A DNA stretch of 64,000 nt from Salvelinus alpinus (Eukaryota > Chordata > Actinopteri > Salmoniformes > Salmonidae), in assembly GCF_045679555.1 (NCBI RefSeq), contig NC_092091.1:18474072-18538071 (forward strand), in the 5' to 3' direction. The number at the start of each line of letters is the position of its first letter. The first letter of the stretch is position 1. Shown here one piece after another: positions 12,585 to 63,698 of this stretch. The position numbers and the translations under genes are program-made. The notes under the pieces were generated by a model that was not told the origin of the DNA, made no database searches, and saw only the letters and a program-made list of their open reading frames with translations.

Positions 12585-13536
12585 CAGTGCCTTCAGAAAG
12601 AATTCACACCCCTTTACTTTTTACACATGTTGTGTTACAGCCTGAATTAAACATTTATTACATTTAGATATTTGGTCACTGGCCTACACATAATACCGCA
12701 TAATGTTAAGGTGGAATTATGTTTTATAAATGTTTTACATAGGCTTCCTTCCTAACTCAGTTGCCCAGAGAGAAAGGAAACCGCTAAGGGATATACTACA
12801 ATGAGGCCAATGGTGACCTTCCAGACTTTAATGGCTGTGATAGAAAACTGAGGATGGATCAACAACATTGTAGTTACATTACTGAGTACCACTCTCCATA
12901 TTTTCAAGCATAGTGGTGGCTGCATCATGGTATGGGTATGCTTGTAATCATTAAGGACTGGGGGGAGGGGGGGATTAATGGAATGGTATTAAGCACAGGC
13001 AAAATCCTAGAGGAAAACCTGGTTCTGTCTGCTTTCCACCAGACACTGGGAGAGGAATTCATCTTTCAGCAGGACTATAACCTAAAACACAAGGCCAAAT
13101 CTACACTGGAGTTGCTTATCAAGAAGATGTTTCTTAGTGGGAGAGATACAGTTTTGACATAAATCTACTGGAAAATCTATTGCAAGACTTTAAAATAGTT
13201 GTCTAGCAATGACCAACAATCAATTTGACAGCTTGAAAAATAATGGGCAAATGTTGCACAATCCAGGTGTGCACAGCTCTTAGAGACCTACCCAGAAAGA
13301 CACAGCTGTGCTTCTACAAAGTATTGACTCAGGGGTGTGAATACTTATGTAAATGAGATATTTCTCTATTACATTTGTATTAAATTTGCAAACATTTCTT
13401 AAAACATGCTTTCACTTTTCATTATGAGGTATTGTGTGTAGATGGGTGAGAATAAAATTATTTAATCCATTTGGAATACAAGCTGTAACACATGTGGAAT
13501 AAGTAATGGGGTATGAATACTTTCTGAAGGCACTGT
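12585..13536 (+). mobile_element. Internally deleted Tc1-like element
   Basis: Ends CAGTGCCTTCAGAAAG (after TA at 12583-12584) and its complement at 13520-13536 mark a 952-base Tc1 element, shorter than the usual 1.5-1.6 kb. Plus-strand remnants of transposase include EFIFQQDYNLKHKAKSTLELL, a degraded form of the QxDNDxKHxA catalytic aspartate region. It is non-coding now. Confidence 0.85.
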
Positions 13537-14507
13537 TTAGATAGGTAAACTGACAACTTCTCGAAAACAATATGCACGCTTCAATGGGGCAGAAGACCGG
13601 TGTGTTGTGATTCTGGATGGCCAGATAGCTACCAACAATGACAAGAAACTGCCATGTGGGGAATCGTAAGTGACTCGTTTAATCTTGTCCTTAACACCAT
13701 GTCTTGTTTTGAGATATTTTGTCGGATTTCATGTTAGGTGCTCCTTTTGCACATTTATTTGTGTCACACTCCCTCATCTGATTGGTCGAGTAGGTGGGCC
13801 TTCTGACTTTGTGACTGTGGGAACTAGTGACGACCTGAGGTGTCTCACTTCATCTTCTGTCTCTGGTATTGCTCTAGCGTCGATCACAATGGGCTTGTTC
13901 GACATTGCTACTGACAGACTGATCTACAAATAACCTTGCACCATACACAACTACTCGTTATCATTTGTAGATCAGTCAGTCACAATTTACCGATGATACA
14001 TTACGGTTTTGATCATGTCGAACACGGCCTCTGAGCTAATATGGTCAAATAACCGCGAAAGTAGTAGAAAACACTTTTTTGCTGTATCGACACACTGCAC
14101 TGAGATGCAGTGCCTTAGACCGCTGCTCCACTCAGGAGCCCCAACATGGATGCATTTTATATCGTTTTGTTTGAAACTTACCTGAGAACTCATTTTTATC
14201 ATCGTTTTATTACAGGTATAACAATTGTAGTATGACATGTTCATATATTGGTCTCAATAGATCACATTAAGAACAAAAATCAAGCAACCTGATCTGTTAA
14301 GTATGATATGTGAAGGGTATTTCCATCTTAAACTTCAGTTCAGTGCCAAAAATAGATTACAACAGTTTCTTCATACTGTAGCTAGTCATCTTCAATTACA
14401 GATAGCAGATTCAAGCAGAGGTATCTACTATATGCGAGTTGTGCTCAATTTCATTCAACAATAGTCCAAAACATTTAATTTGATCATCAAACCAGGTGGA
14501 TACAATA
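13537..14507. other. Intergenic region beyond tead4 3' end
   Basis: No gene seen. It contains a short minus-strand SINE piece (14085-14145) and an inverted pair of ACTGATCTACAAAT-type sequences near 13918 and 13962. Confidence 0.4.
14085..14145 (-). repeat. tRNA-derived SINE head fragment
   Basis: The complement reads GAGTGGAGCAGCGGTCTAAG followed by GCACTGCATCTCAGTGC. This is the same head as the longer SINE at 40646-41050. Only about 60 bases remain. Confidence 0.65.
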
Positions 14508-14513
14508 TTTATT
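14508..14513 (-). other. Candidate poly(A) signal of tead4
   Basis: AATAAA on the minus strand, 572 bases beyond the tead4 stop codon. It is the nearest canonical hexamer I noticed in the right orientation; a transcript end would confirm it. Confidence 0.3.
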
Positions 14514-15084
14514 TAAATCATAATCTTCACTCTCATTTTCTTCAATAGAGATTATTTTTCAGGGGAGATGGCTGTGGTACTGTACATATTTTTACTCAAA
14601 TAATACAAACATTGGCACCAAAACAATACTATAAATGTGCAGTCTTGCTTCCAGTTCTCCTTTCGTCCTCTTTCCCTGTGTGTAATATACATTAGAAGTC
14701 ACTAGGTGGAGCCCATGGACAAAAAACAAATACCGCTCATGCAGCTGTCTAAAATGAAACTAAATCAAAACAAGCAAGCACTAGTAATATGAGATGAAAA
14801 ACAACAATTTCTCATGCATTGTCTTGACATTTGGCTCCTCTTGTACATCCAGATATACCACAATGAAGGTTCCCACCCTCTGCTCCTCTCTTTCACATAA
14901 CACAGTGGTATAGTTCACTCCAGCTCCCAGGCCAACTCTTCCACATTAGTTTCAGTGGGCAAGCAACCCGCCCAGTGCTTCTTTGGGTCCTGACAGACAA
15001 TCGTATTGTGCTTGCAGCTTACAGAGGAGCTTGTCCATGGTTGGGGTGTTGTTGGCCTATAGTGGTTCTGTCCACAGGGCTGTC

Positions 15085-45681
<30,597 letters not shown>

Positions 45682-46239
45682 CTGAGAAAGTAAAATACAT
45701 AACATTTAGATCAGGTGAGGTTGAGTCAAGGAGTGCTGGCTAGAAGAATGTTAGGCCAAGAACAAGAGCATAGGAAGGCAATACCCATCGTAAACAGTGA
45801 ATGACCATATGATATGCTTTAAAGGATTGCTTTCAAATATTGATTATGCTGCTAAGTATTTGATACTTTGAATTGTCTTGGTATCCATAGTTATGTACTG
45901 TCTGTGACTATGTATGATAAGCTATTCCCATGCTAAAAACTTGCCAGATCTCCCTCAAACAAGACGTTCAAACATCAAGAAACTTCCTGGTAAAATTAAG
46001 ATGAAACAAAAACCACAACAAAATTCTAGTCATTTGACGTCAGCCTAAGGAGGTCGAACTATCTAGGAAAGCGATAGCTATGTCAGCTGAGTGTGGTCAT
46101 ATGAAGAGCGGCGTGCGCGCAAATGCTATGAAATCTTAGATCACATCAGTGGGGATTTGCTAATACTACTTGGATAAAGCACCTCGGATCAGAAATTAGA
46201 TTATGGAGCCATGAAAACAAACAGCATGGCACCTAGAGG

Positions 46240-46365
46240 CCAAGGTGATGGCCGAGGACAGGGCCGAAGAGAGGGCTGAGGACAGGGCCGAGGACAGGGC
46301 CGAAGCAAAGGCTGAGGACAGGGCTGAGAACAGGGCCGAGGGAGAGGGCCGAGGAGAAGGCAGAG
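46240..46365. repeat. Purine-rich short tandem repeat
   Basis: Repeats of GAGGACAGGGCC and GAAGAGAGGGCT variants, about ten imperfect 12-base units. Confidence 0.85.
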
Positions 46366-47354
46366 GAGTAACAGACTGGGAAATATATTAAACTGGGATC
46401 TCAAACACACCGCCATGGACATTTTCAAATACTTTATCTGTGCTCGATTGAGCTTGCCTGGCTTAATAATGGACTAACAGAATAGCACCAAAACTGTAAA
46501 CTCTGCCCATCTGGCAGTCTACAGGCAAGCTGAAGCAAATGTTCAAAGTATGTGAAAGATTTCAAATAGTATTTGAACCCAGGTTGGGGATCGACAAAGA
46601 CACTTAGTCAGACACATCAAGGAGGAGATCATATCATATCAGGGTTATTTAGGCAATTACACTTCGAAACACTCAAGGAAATGATCAGGCTAGATGTTTG
46701 AGAACTGGTCAGGACATGGGGTCAGGGAATAACTCCTAGCTCTACAAATGTCTCATCACAAGAAACGGACGAGTCTCAATCATTGTTTGTGTTCCTCCAG
46801 AGGCAATCTGGGCTGCCAATTGCCAATTAAGGCTATTGACATTGTTAGTCAGTATGAAGCATGATTTGCCTGGTTGTATTCGGTCCTCCTGTTCACCACA
46901 GTGACAATATTTAGCTTTAAAGCAAATTTACTGCAATTCTACACATTTAGCCATGTGGCTGAGATAACATTTGCTGTTTTAAGTTTACACTGAAAACGTT
47001 TTCCCATTCTGATTTACTGTTTGGATAAAAAAAAATGCTTAGGCAGCCCCCCCATTATTTTTCTGTGCAGAAAAACCCTGAGTGAGTAACGATCTCCATC
47101 CAACCAGTCACCCTCTCTTCCTCTGAGCCCCCTGACGTACCAATGGGCTTCCCGTAAATGAGTTGGCCAGTTAACCATACATGTACACACACAACACGAA
47201 TGCACACACATGACCGAGATAACTAAAATACACAGACCAAACAAACGCATGAGACAATGTATCTATTCAGAGGCCATGGGGCAAACTGACCACACACAGA
47301 TCAACATCCATACACAAACAACAGGTAATGACCCTCACACTCCCTCCCTATTTT

Positions 47355-47425
47355 TTTTATTTTATTTAACGAAGCAAGTCAGTTAAGAACAAATTCTTAT
47401 TTACAATGACAGCCTAGGCCCTATT
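47355..47425 (-). repeat. LINE 3' tail
   Basis: GCAAGTCAGTTAAGAACAAA and TTCTTATTTACAATGACAGC match the 3' end of the LINE at 40190-41730, same orientation. Extremely 5' truncated. Confidence 0.75.
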
Positions 47426-48851
47426 GTCTGTCTCTGTTTTATCTCACTGTTTCTCTCTCCCTCCCTCCCTCCCTCTCGCTCTCTCAATTTTTTCTCTCTC
47501 TGTTTCTCTTTCCCTCTCCCCCCTCCCTCGTTCTCTGGACTCTCCATACTGAACTATAGTTTAGTGAGTTAACAAAAGAACCCAGGAATGTACAGGCTAC
47601 ATGGACACTATATTAACCTAATTGAAAAACCGGAATGATGGGGATAACACTACAGAGAGGTATACTACAAAGCAGGATCAATGAGTTAGCCAGCTAACTT
47701 TGATAAACAACCAGAAATAACTGCAAATGTTATGGTTCATTAAGAAAGCTAAACTTAAATATGTGTTTATCATTGTTGAGTAAACTGGATCATTCCCATT
47801 TCAAACTTATCTTTCTAAAAAATTAAAAGTTATGGTCAGAATATTTAGGCAAGTTAGCTGGCTAACTAATTGATCCTGCTTTGTAGTACCCCTCTGGTAG
47901 AATTCAGACTGTCTCATTACTACTGACTGACCCTAAAGAAGCACTGAACTAAAGCTCTGTAAAGCACACCATACTGAAATGAGTGTGACAGTGTTTACTC
48001 CAATCAGTTTGTTTAGGGTGGGCTTTCTGGAATAGTTATGAAACTTGTTGTAATGGAATATCTGTCTCGGCCAGACCCCTGCTAAGGCCTTGTCATAATA
48101 AGTAAAACAACTGAGGAGGGCAAACTTACACTGTAGAGCCCATTTCTTTGCTCTGGTGGTGAACCTTAGTAACTTTAAAAAAAAAGGGGTCTATGGTGAA
48201 ATAGTCTTTGTGGTCATTGTATCTTTGCTGTGCTTCAAAAGAGTATGTTTCATAACTTTGCTCACAAAGTAACCTGGAGGAAAGGACAACTGCAATTACA
48301 ATGTAAGAATCCAATACTGATAAAGAGAATGTTTAGTGCAGAGTGAGATCTGTGGGGCATAAGCCATTAGGGTGCTGGTTAGGTTCCTAAGTCAAAGTGT
48401 CCAGCAGGGTTAATTGACCTAAGCCCCTTAAACCAGGCTGCCCCTTCCACAGCGCCCTTATCCCCTACCTCGGCCCCTCTCCCCTGGGCCTGCTCAGCAG
48501 GATAATCCCCCAGCTGGTGCTGCGCTCAGGGGCCCCTCCCACAACACAGACACACACATACAGATGCAAACACACACTTTCATTATGAAAACAGAAATAA
48601 ACATAGGCCCACTTATTCAAACTATTGTGTGTTGCCACCCCCTCACCCCCCCATCCACAAGAGGTAACAGCTTCATCAGTACCCCTGGCACCGGTGCTGT
48701 AGGTTGGGAAGGACTATGGGTTGCAGGGGGCACCAACTGAGGACCACGCCAGAGAGGGTTGGCAGTTGGAGGGGTGTATGGGGGCAGCAGAGAGGGGGAG
48801 GGGCTCCGCTGGACACAATCTCCTCTAATCGGGACCGGAATGTAAAGCTTG

Positions 48852-49870
48852 AAAACACACTCTCATATAACGCCGTGGCCGTCATCCCAAATGAAAACAT
48901 ACTCTCATATAACGCCGTGGCCGTCATCCCAAATGAAAACATACTCTCATATAACGCCGTGGCCGTCATCCCAAATGAAAACATCCTCTCATATAACGCC
49001 GTGGCCGTCATCCCAAATGAAAACATCCTCTCATATAACGCCGTGGCCGTCATCCCAAATGAAAACATCCTCTCATAACGCCGTGGCCGTCATCCCAAAT
49101 GAAAACATATTCTCATATAACCCCGTGGCCGTCATCCCAAATGAAAACATACTCTCATATAACGCCGTGGCCGTCATCCCAAATGAAAACATCCTCTCAT
49201 ATAACGCCGTGGCCGTCATCCCAAATGAAAACATCCTCTCATATAACGCCGTGGCCGTCATCCCAAATGAAAACATCCTCTCATAACGCCGTGGCCGTCA
49301 TCCCAAATGAAAACATCCTCTCATATAACGCCGTGGCCGTCATCCCAAATGAAAACATATTCTCATATAACCCCGTGGCCGTCATCCCAAATGAAAACAT
49401 ACTCTCATATAACGCCGTGGCCGTCATCCCAAATGAAAACATACTCTCATATAACCCCGTGGCCGTCATCCCAAATGAAAACATACTCTCATATAACGCC
49501 GTGGCCGTCATCCCAAATGAAAACATATTCTCATATAACCCCGTGGCCGTCATCCCAAATGAAAACATACTCTCATATAACGCCGTGGCCGTCATCCCAA
49601 ATGAAAACATCCTCTCATAACGCCGTGGCCGTCATCCCAAATGAAAACATACTCTCATATAAAGCCGTGGCCGTCATCCCAAATGAAAACATCCTCTCAT
49701 ATAACCCCGTGGCCGTCATCCCAAATGAAAACATCCTCTCATATAACGCCGTGGCCGTCATCCCAAATGAAAACATACTCTCATATAAAGCCGTGGCCGT
49801 CATCCCAAATGAAATACACTCATATAACGCCGTGGCCGTCATCCCAAATGAAAACATGCTCTCATATGAT
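48852..49870. repeat. 42-base minisatellite, about 24 copies
   Basis: Unit AAAACATACTCTCATATAAC plus GCCGTGGCCGTCATCCCAAA and TG. Four units lack TATA (38 bases) and one is shorter. Variant bases (CGCC, CCCC or AGCC after ATAA; ACTC, CCTC or ATTC) recur in blocks. 42 is a multiple of three, so two plus frames and one minus frame are open for long stretches. There is no start context, splice signal or homology, so I do not call it coding. Confidence 0.97.
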
Positions 49871-50022
49871 GATCAGGAATCAGGCTGGGCGGGGAGTGGG
49901 AAAGCATCGGGAGAGAAAGGAACGTATTTGTATGGCATGTTTTCTGCTGAGAGCACATGGTCTCTGACACGGTGTCCCACTGTGTTGCCCTGTAAGGAGC
50001 AGATCAACTTTGCTCTCTGAAC

Positions 50023-50046
50023 CCACACACACACACACACACACAC
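50023..50046. repeat. (CA)n microsatellite
   Basis: Twelve CA units, followed by further CA-rich sequence to 50100, where the LINE copy begins. Confidence 0.95.
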
Positions 50047-50129
50047 GTACAGACTGATGTGCTCACAAACACACGTCTATCACAAACACACACAAACACA
50101 CCAGAGGGAAAAAAATTCTAGATCACCTG

Positions 50130-52390
50130 TACTCCACACACAGAGACGCGTACAAAGCTCTCCCTCGCCCTCCATTTGGTAAATCCGACCACAAATCTAT
50201 CCTCCTGATTACAAGCAAAAACTAAAGCAGGAAGCACCAGTGACTTGGTCTATAAAAAAGTGGTCAGATGAAGCAGATGCTAAACTACAGGACTGTTTTG
50301 CTATCACAGACTGGAACATGTTCCGGGATTCTTCTGATGGCATTGAGGAGTACACCACATCAGTCACCCACATACCCTAACCAGAAGCCAATGATTACAG
50401 GCAACATTCGCACTGAGCTAAAGGGTAGAGGCGCTGCTTTCAAGGTGTGGGACTCTAACCCGGAAGCTTACAATAAATCCTGCTATGCCCTGTGACGAAC
50501 CATCAAACAGGCAAAGCGTCAATACAGGGCTAAGATTGAATCATACTACACCGGCTCCGACGCTCGTCTTATGTGGCAGGGCTTGCAAACTATTACAGAC
50601 TACAAAGGGAAGCACAGCCGCGCACTGCCCAGTGACACGAGCCTACCAGACGAGCTAAATCACTTCTATGCTCGCTTCGAGGCAAGCAACACTGAGGCAT
50701 GCATGAGAGCATCAGCTGTTCCGGACGACTGTGATCACGCTCTCCGTAGCCGACGTAAGACCTTTAAACAGGTCAACATACACAAGGCTGCGGGGCCAGA
50801 CGGATTACCAGGACGTGTGCTCCGGGCATGTGCTGAACAACTGGCAGGTGTCTATACTGACATTTTCAACATGTCCCTGATTGAGTCTGTAATACCAATA
50901 TGTTTCAAGCAGACCACCATATGCCCTGTGCCCAAGAACGCCAAGGTAACCTGCCTAAATGACCCAGACACTCACGTCCGTAGCCATGAAGTGCTTTGAA
51001 AGGTTGGTAATGGCTCACATCAACACCATTATCCCAGAAACCCTAGACCTACTCCAATTTGCATACCGCCCAAACAGATCCACAGATGATGCAATCTCTA
51101 TTGCACTCCACACTGCCCTTTCCCACCTGGACAAAAGGAACACCTATGTGAGAATGCTATTCATTGACACCATAGTACCCTCAAAGTTCATCACTAAGCT
51201 AAGGATCCTGGGACTAAACGCCTCCCTCTGCAACTGGATCCTGGACTTCCTGACGGGCCGCCCCCAGGTGGTGAGGGTAGGTAGCAACACATCTGCCACG
51301 CTGATCCTCAACACTGGAGCTCCCCAGGGGTGCGTGCTCAGTCCCCTCCTGTACTCCCTGTTCACCCACGACTGCATGGCCAGGCACGACTCCAACCCCA
51401 TTAAGTTTGCAGACGACACAACAGTGGTAGGCCTGATCACCGACAAGACAGCCTATAGGGAGGAGGTCAGAGACCTGGCCGGGTGGTGCCAGAATAACAA
51501 CCTTCCCTCAACGTAACCAAGACTAAGGAGATGATTGTGGACTACAGGAAAAAGAGGACAGAGCATGCCCCCATTCTCATCGACGGGGCTGTAGTGGAGC
51601 AGGTTGAGAGCTTCAAGTTCCTTGGTGTGCACCAAACACACCAAGACAGTCGCGAAGAGGGCACGACAAAGCCTATTCCCCCTCAGGAAACTAAAAAGAT
51701 TTGGCATGGGTCCTGAGATCCTCAAAAGATTCTACAGCTGCAACATCGAAAGCATCCTGACTGGTTGCATCACTGCCTGGTACGGCAATTGCTCAGCCTC
51801 CGACCGCAAGGCACTACAGAGGATAGTGCGTATGGCCCAGTACATCACTGGGGCTAAGCTGCCTGCCATCCAGGACCTCTACACCAGGTGGTGTCAGAGG
51901 AAGGCCCTATAAATTGTCAAAGACCCCAGGCACAGACTGTTCACTCTACTACCGCATGGCAAGCATTACCGGAGTGCCAAGTCTAGGACAAAAAGGCTTC
52001 TCAACAGTTTTTACCCCCAAGCCATAAGACTACTGAACAGGTAATCAAATTGCTACCCGGGCTATCTGCATTGTGTCCCACCACCCGCCAACCCCTCTTT
52101 TACGCTACTGCTACTCTCTGTTCATCATATATGCATAGTCACTTTAACCATATCTACATGTACATACTACCTCAATCAGCCTGACTAACCGGTGTCTGTA
52201 TGTAGCCTTGCTACTTTTATAGCCTCGCTACTGTATATAGCATGTCTTTTTACTGTTTTATTTCTTTACTTACCTATTGTTCACCTAATACCCTTTTTGC
52301 ACTATTGGTTAGAGCCTGTAAGTAAGCATTTCACTGTAAGGTCTACACCTGTTGTATTCGGTGCATGTGACAAATAAACTTTGATTTGAT
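50130..52390 (+). mobile_element. L2/CR1-type LINE, decayed
   Basis: Same family as 35093-37014 but longer at the 5' side. Pieces include [75 protein letters not shown] and [10 protein letters not shown]. The SSAF segment of the catalytic IDYSSAFN motif is deleted (RMLFID runs into TIVPSKF near 51168). Frameshifts occur near 50960 and 51515. The 3' UTR ends GACAAATAAACTTTGATTTG. Clearly inactive. Confidence 0.9.
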
Positions 52391-53104
52391 CAGAATCAAA
52401 GACATTGCCCACCCTTATTATATGTAAACACCTCAACCCTCCATGTACCTCCACTAACCCAACACCTAACGCATAATGAAATTCCTACACTATATTCCAG
52501 TCATACCTCATAATAATCACATAGGATACAGGGTCAAAGGTCAAGAGGGAGACTGGTCTGCATGAGATCAGTCCAAGATAATCCCTGAAGAGAGATGTTC
52601 ACTTCTGGCTAATATGAACGTACACTACTACAGCCCGATGACCTGTGGACATACAGTATGTACAGCCTAGAGAGGAGGATGGTTGGTAGAGTTGGTGGGG
52701 CTTGGAGGTCAGGGGATTTGTTTGTCCTGTAGGACATATCTAGGACATTATTCTGCTCTCTCGTGCGAGTGGAGGAGGAATGCTTGCTATGTGGGATGAG
52801 CACACTGAACAGTCTCCTCAGCACAGGGCCAGTCTCAGGGCAGACACACACACACACACAAAATTTGTTTTGATAAATTGATTACAATGTCGCAGTCACA
52901 AGGCACACAAAGCAAGTTAGCAATACCTTTCACTCCTAACCTCGTCATTAGTAGGCTACTGTATGGTAAAAACTGTAAGGTAAAAACAGACAAGGACAGA
53001 GTGAACCCAGAGACCCCAAGACAGAAAAACAAAGAAGTGAGGAAGGGTAAAGAAAATCAACATCCCTTGGCTGTCATAAAGTAGTTTTAAGAGAGTGCAC
53101 TAAA

Positions 53105-53290
53105 GGGTGTGTGCTTTGCTCCTACCTGTCCATGCCCCCTACCTCTTCCTGCCCCCTACCTCTTCTTGCCCCTTACCTGTCCATGCCCCCTACCTCTTCT
53201 TGCCCCTTACCTGTCCATGGCCCCTACCTCATCTTTCCCCTACCTGTCCATGCCCCCTACCTCATCTTGCCCCTACCTGTCCACTCCCCT
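53105..53290. repeat. Pyrimidine-rich tandem repeat
   Basis: Imperfect repeats of CCTACCTGTCCATGCCCC and CCTACCTCTTCTTGCCCC, roughly nine 18-19 base units. Confidence 0.9.
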
Positions 53291-53472
53291 GGCCCAATCC
53301 ACCTGTTGCTGCTGTGGAATACACACCCTGTCCCTTGTCCCACGGGAGGACAGACTATCACACACACCACTCTAACCCTGCACTCGGACCAAAATTACTC
53401 CCTCACACACCATGTAAGCACCACCATGACCAGCAAATCTACACAGTTTATCCACTCACTCCACTACCAAAC

Positions 53473-53474
<2 letters not shown>

Positions 53475-53508
<34 letters not shown>
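53475..53508. repeat. (TG)17 microsatellite
   Basis: 34 bases of TG. Confidence 0.97.
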
Positions 53509-53511
<3 letters not shown>

Positions 53512-54442
53512 CAATCGTCTCCCACTGCCCACACACAAACACACATATGCCAGGTAGCAGTGGTTGGATTGGTGACTCAAAAACAGCATACCAAGTACCT
53601 TACATCATGAACCAAGCAAAAATAAAATTATGCTTGAAAATGTGGACGTTTTGAAATGTTAGCCTGATATACAGTAAATACATTTTGCTTGGACACAGAT
53701 ACAATACACAGTAAACCACATTTTGTTTATGTAACAGGCATTCTATAAATGTACGGTATGTGGACTTTTCACACAATAGGCTTATAACAAATAAAAAATG
53801 AATATTAAAACGAATACCAATAATAATAGCCTAATCATAATAAACATAATTAAAACGCACATTAATCTCTAAGTATATTTATTGAGTATAATATATCTCA
53901 TGTATTATATGACTAATAATAACTGTAGTTATTATTAGTATCAGTCATTCATAGTAATAGTTGTTATTATTAATATGCTGGTATTTTATGGTACAAAAAA
54001 ACTCAAACAATTCACACACATGTGGCTATTACTTCGTAAACATTCTCTGACATGTGACATTCTCAAAAATTATGCAATTGAAATAGCTATTTCGTAAACA
54101 TATTAGTCGCCTCACCCAGACGAGCGCTAATGTTTAACTGCGTGCCTATGACGTTATTAGTTTCCTTTAAAAAGTTCCGGCCGAAACGCAGGAACTAGTG
54201 CAGGGATAAAAATGTGGGAATTCGAGAGAAAAAAATGTCAGAAATGTAAAGAATGTTTACCTCGTACAGTGAATGAAAGCGTATTAGAAACAACGTAACC
54301 GGCAGACAACTATACATAGAATACAACTGACCAGTCTAACGCTGAAACAGAAAGTTTGGTCACCCACAATGTACTGCTTTTAAAAGAACACTGATGTATG
54401 TTCACTTACAAAACAAATAGACAGAATATTTTGGAAACTTAC

Positions 54443-54600
54443 CTGTTGAAGGTCAAGCAACAGACAACACCGGTGGGTGGGTCAGGCAGGGAAGTGGAAT
54501 TTTTGGGGCAGGTTTCTGTGAAGAAATATCAGTATTTGTACCCCCTTGGAAGCGCAATGGAGGGCTGGAATTTCAGGAATTAGCTGTGGTATGACATGAA
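54443..54600 (-). other. Candidate non-coding first exon of tead4
   Basis: On the minus strand CAACAG|GTAAGT at 54445-54437 is a full-consensus splice donor. It lies in the gap between the two genes, where the tead4 promoter must be. The sequence before it (CCGGTGTTGTCTGTTGCTTG) has no long open frame, which would fit a 5' UTR exon. The upper bound is a guess. This is inference; one consensus donor can occur by chance. Confidence 0.22.
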
Positions 54601-56461
54601 GCCTGGAAGGCAGAGAAAAAGACGAGGGGAAAGAAGGAGGCAGAACTGACCGGTCAACATGTAATGAGGGAGGGGGATCAGAGGGGAGGGCCAGGGCTCC
54701 GAAAAGCAAAAGAAAGCCAGCCTCGGAAGGGAAAAAGGAAATCCATCAAGAAAAACGGGTGGATTATCATTGCCGCTGTAAGGAGAGGGACAAACACACA
54801 AAGGGACAAAGCTATTGCGAAACCTTATCAGCCCTCTTATAATTATCTGAAGTTGTGAAATAACCCCAAATAAAGATTAAAATACCCCTATTGGCCATTT
54901 TATTTCTTTATATGACACTATTCGAATAATAAATGGGATAAATAGTACAAAGTACTAGGGCTTTACCTATAAATAGGCTGTGTACTTAAAAACAATGTGT
55001 AATGACCTTTGGCAAAATATGTTGATATATTTCGTTTAGTTTAGAATAATGATTTTTCGTTCGATATCATTAGTCATTTATTTATAGCAAACGAGGAAAA
55101 TCGATTGTGCAATTCATCTTTACAGAAAGCATAATAAATTGAGCACTGACGGTTAACTGGACTCTGAACAACTGGAGCCTGTCAGGTTTGAATTAAATAG
55201 ATAATAGAGCGCCCTCCAGTGGATAATATAGGTAATTACCTAACAGGTAAGGTTTCAGTTGTGCATTGTACAGTTCCATCTGAAATCAAGTCAGTAACCT
55301 TTTGCATGTCTGTTAAAAATGAAAACAATTATGTGACCTATAAAACACATAACATACATAAGCAGTTTATAACATTGTGATAGCTGTTTGTCTATAACAT
55401 CCTCTGCAAGATCAAACACAATCGAATAAACTTAGGGTATTTCTTAATTAAAAATAATACAAGTTTATGGTGAAACTAGTTGTGTTTTAGATTGACATAT
55501 ATTGATTGGTTGTACATACTGAACATATGTTTCTACAACATCAAGTCCATCTTAAACAGGCCTCTTTTCATGAGATCTGATTTCACACTTCTCCCACTCG
55601 ATTCATTTTTGCCTTCATTCCCCTCTCTTTTTCCTCTTTTTGGCATACACCCAGTCCAATCCATAGTTCACTCTCCTATCACAGTGGCACATTTCCTCAA
55701 TAGTAACCTAGAGTGCTCTACAATCGATCGTCTGATCAGACTACATAAAGTCCATCACAAACTACAGGAGAATTGTTTGCTTTCATTTGAAGGAGAAAAA
55801 AAGGAAGTGAAAGTTATTCCAGAAACTATACAGTATAAATTAACGTATAAGCCTCCTGTTAACAAAGAAGTTGTACTATTTTTTTTAAAGAATAAAGAAA
55901 TATGTGGAATGTTTAAAAGCTACTGTACAAAATTGAATTATTCTTAAGCCACCCAGCAACATCCTCAGGTTCTCATTGGTGCCTTTTGGGATCGAGGATG
56001 GAGTCAGTCATTCCTGAGTGACATAGAGGGGAGACACTCTATATACCAACTCGCGGAAGGGAAATGAGCTGTGCTATACAGTATATCATTGTACATTATA
56101 AAGACTGACCGCTTCACAAAAGTAAGCTCTCCACAATAGAGGCAACGGAAAGACACTCAGTAACCTCAATGGAGAACGATGTTTCTTAATGGGTCTGTGT
56201 CTTCAGGCTAGGACAATATTAATGTTTTTTGGTCCGATTCCTAAACCCCAACACCCTCAAGTCCTTAACGTTCAGTCCAAATATTGCCAGGAGTGTTCAG
56301 TCCTTGCCCAGTATGTGTCCATAAGCCTGTGGACACACATAATCCCCTACTCCATGCTTTCCACAGGGAGTTTGGGTCCTTAGACATCTTTAGGCGAAGT
56401 GGTTTGTTCCTCTACCTCTCTTGAACATGCTCTCTCGCTCATGGAGTTCCTTCCCGAGGCA
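54601..56461. other. dennd2a 3' UTR side / intergenic
   Basis: The lower-numbered end of the dennd2a 3' UTR falls somewhere here. No clear AATAAA in the right orientation was found close to the stop. A 155-codon AT-rich frame at 55480-55947 has no recognisable motif. No transposon was identified. Confidence 0.35.

Positions 56462-63698
<7,237 letters not shown>

Larger units (their letters stand above)
45682..48851. other. Upstream of tead4 first coding exon
   Basis: No exon recognised. Contains a purine-rich 12-base tandem repeat (46240-46365), a LINE tail (47355-47425) and CT-rich runs at 47440-47530. Two inverted blocks lie at about 47660-47700 and 47850-47890: AAGCAGGATCAATGAGTTAG pairs with CTAATTGATCCTGCTTTG. 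Confidence 0.4.
52391..54442. other. Upstream region, no gene recognised
   Basis: Contains a pyrimidine-rich tandem repeat and a (TG)17. 53640-54060 is very AT-rich. No exon is supported. Confidence 0.35.

Noticed and set aside
48852-49870. CRISPR-like array
   Set aside because: Repeats are directly adjacent with no unique spacers and the genome is eukaryotic.
48704-50020. Long overlapping open frames (up to 237 codons) over the 42-base repeat
   Set aside because: They follow from a repeat period divisible by three; three frames are open at once and no start, splice or homology signal supports translation.
55480-55947. 155-codon plus-strand frame between the two genes
   Set aside because: AT-rich, starts at a non-ATG codon, no motif recognised, and no splice or promoter evidence. 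Kept in mind but not called.
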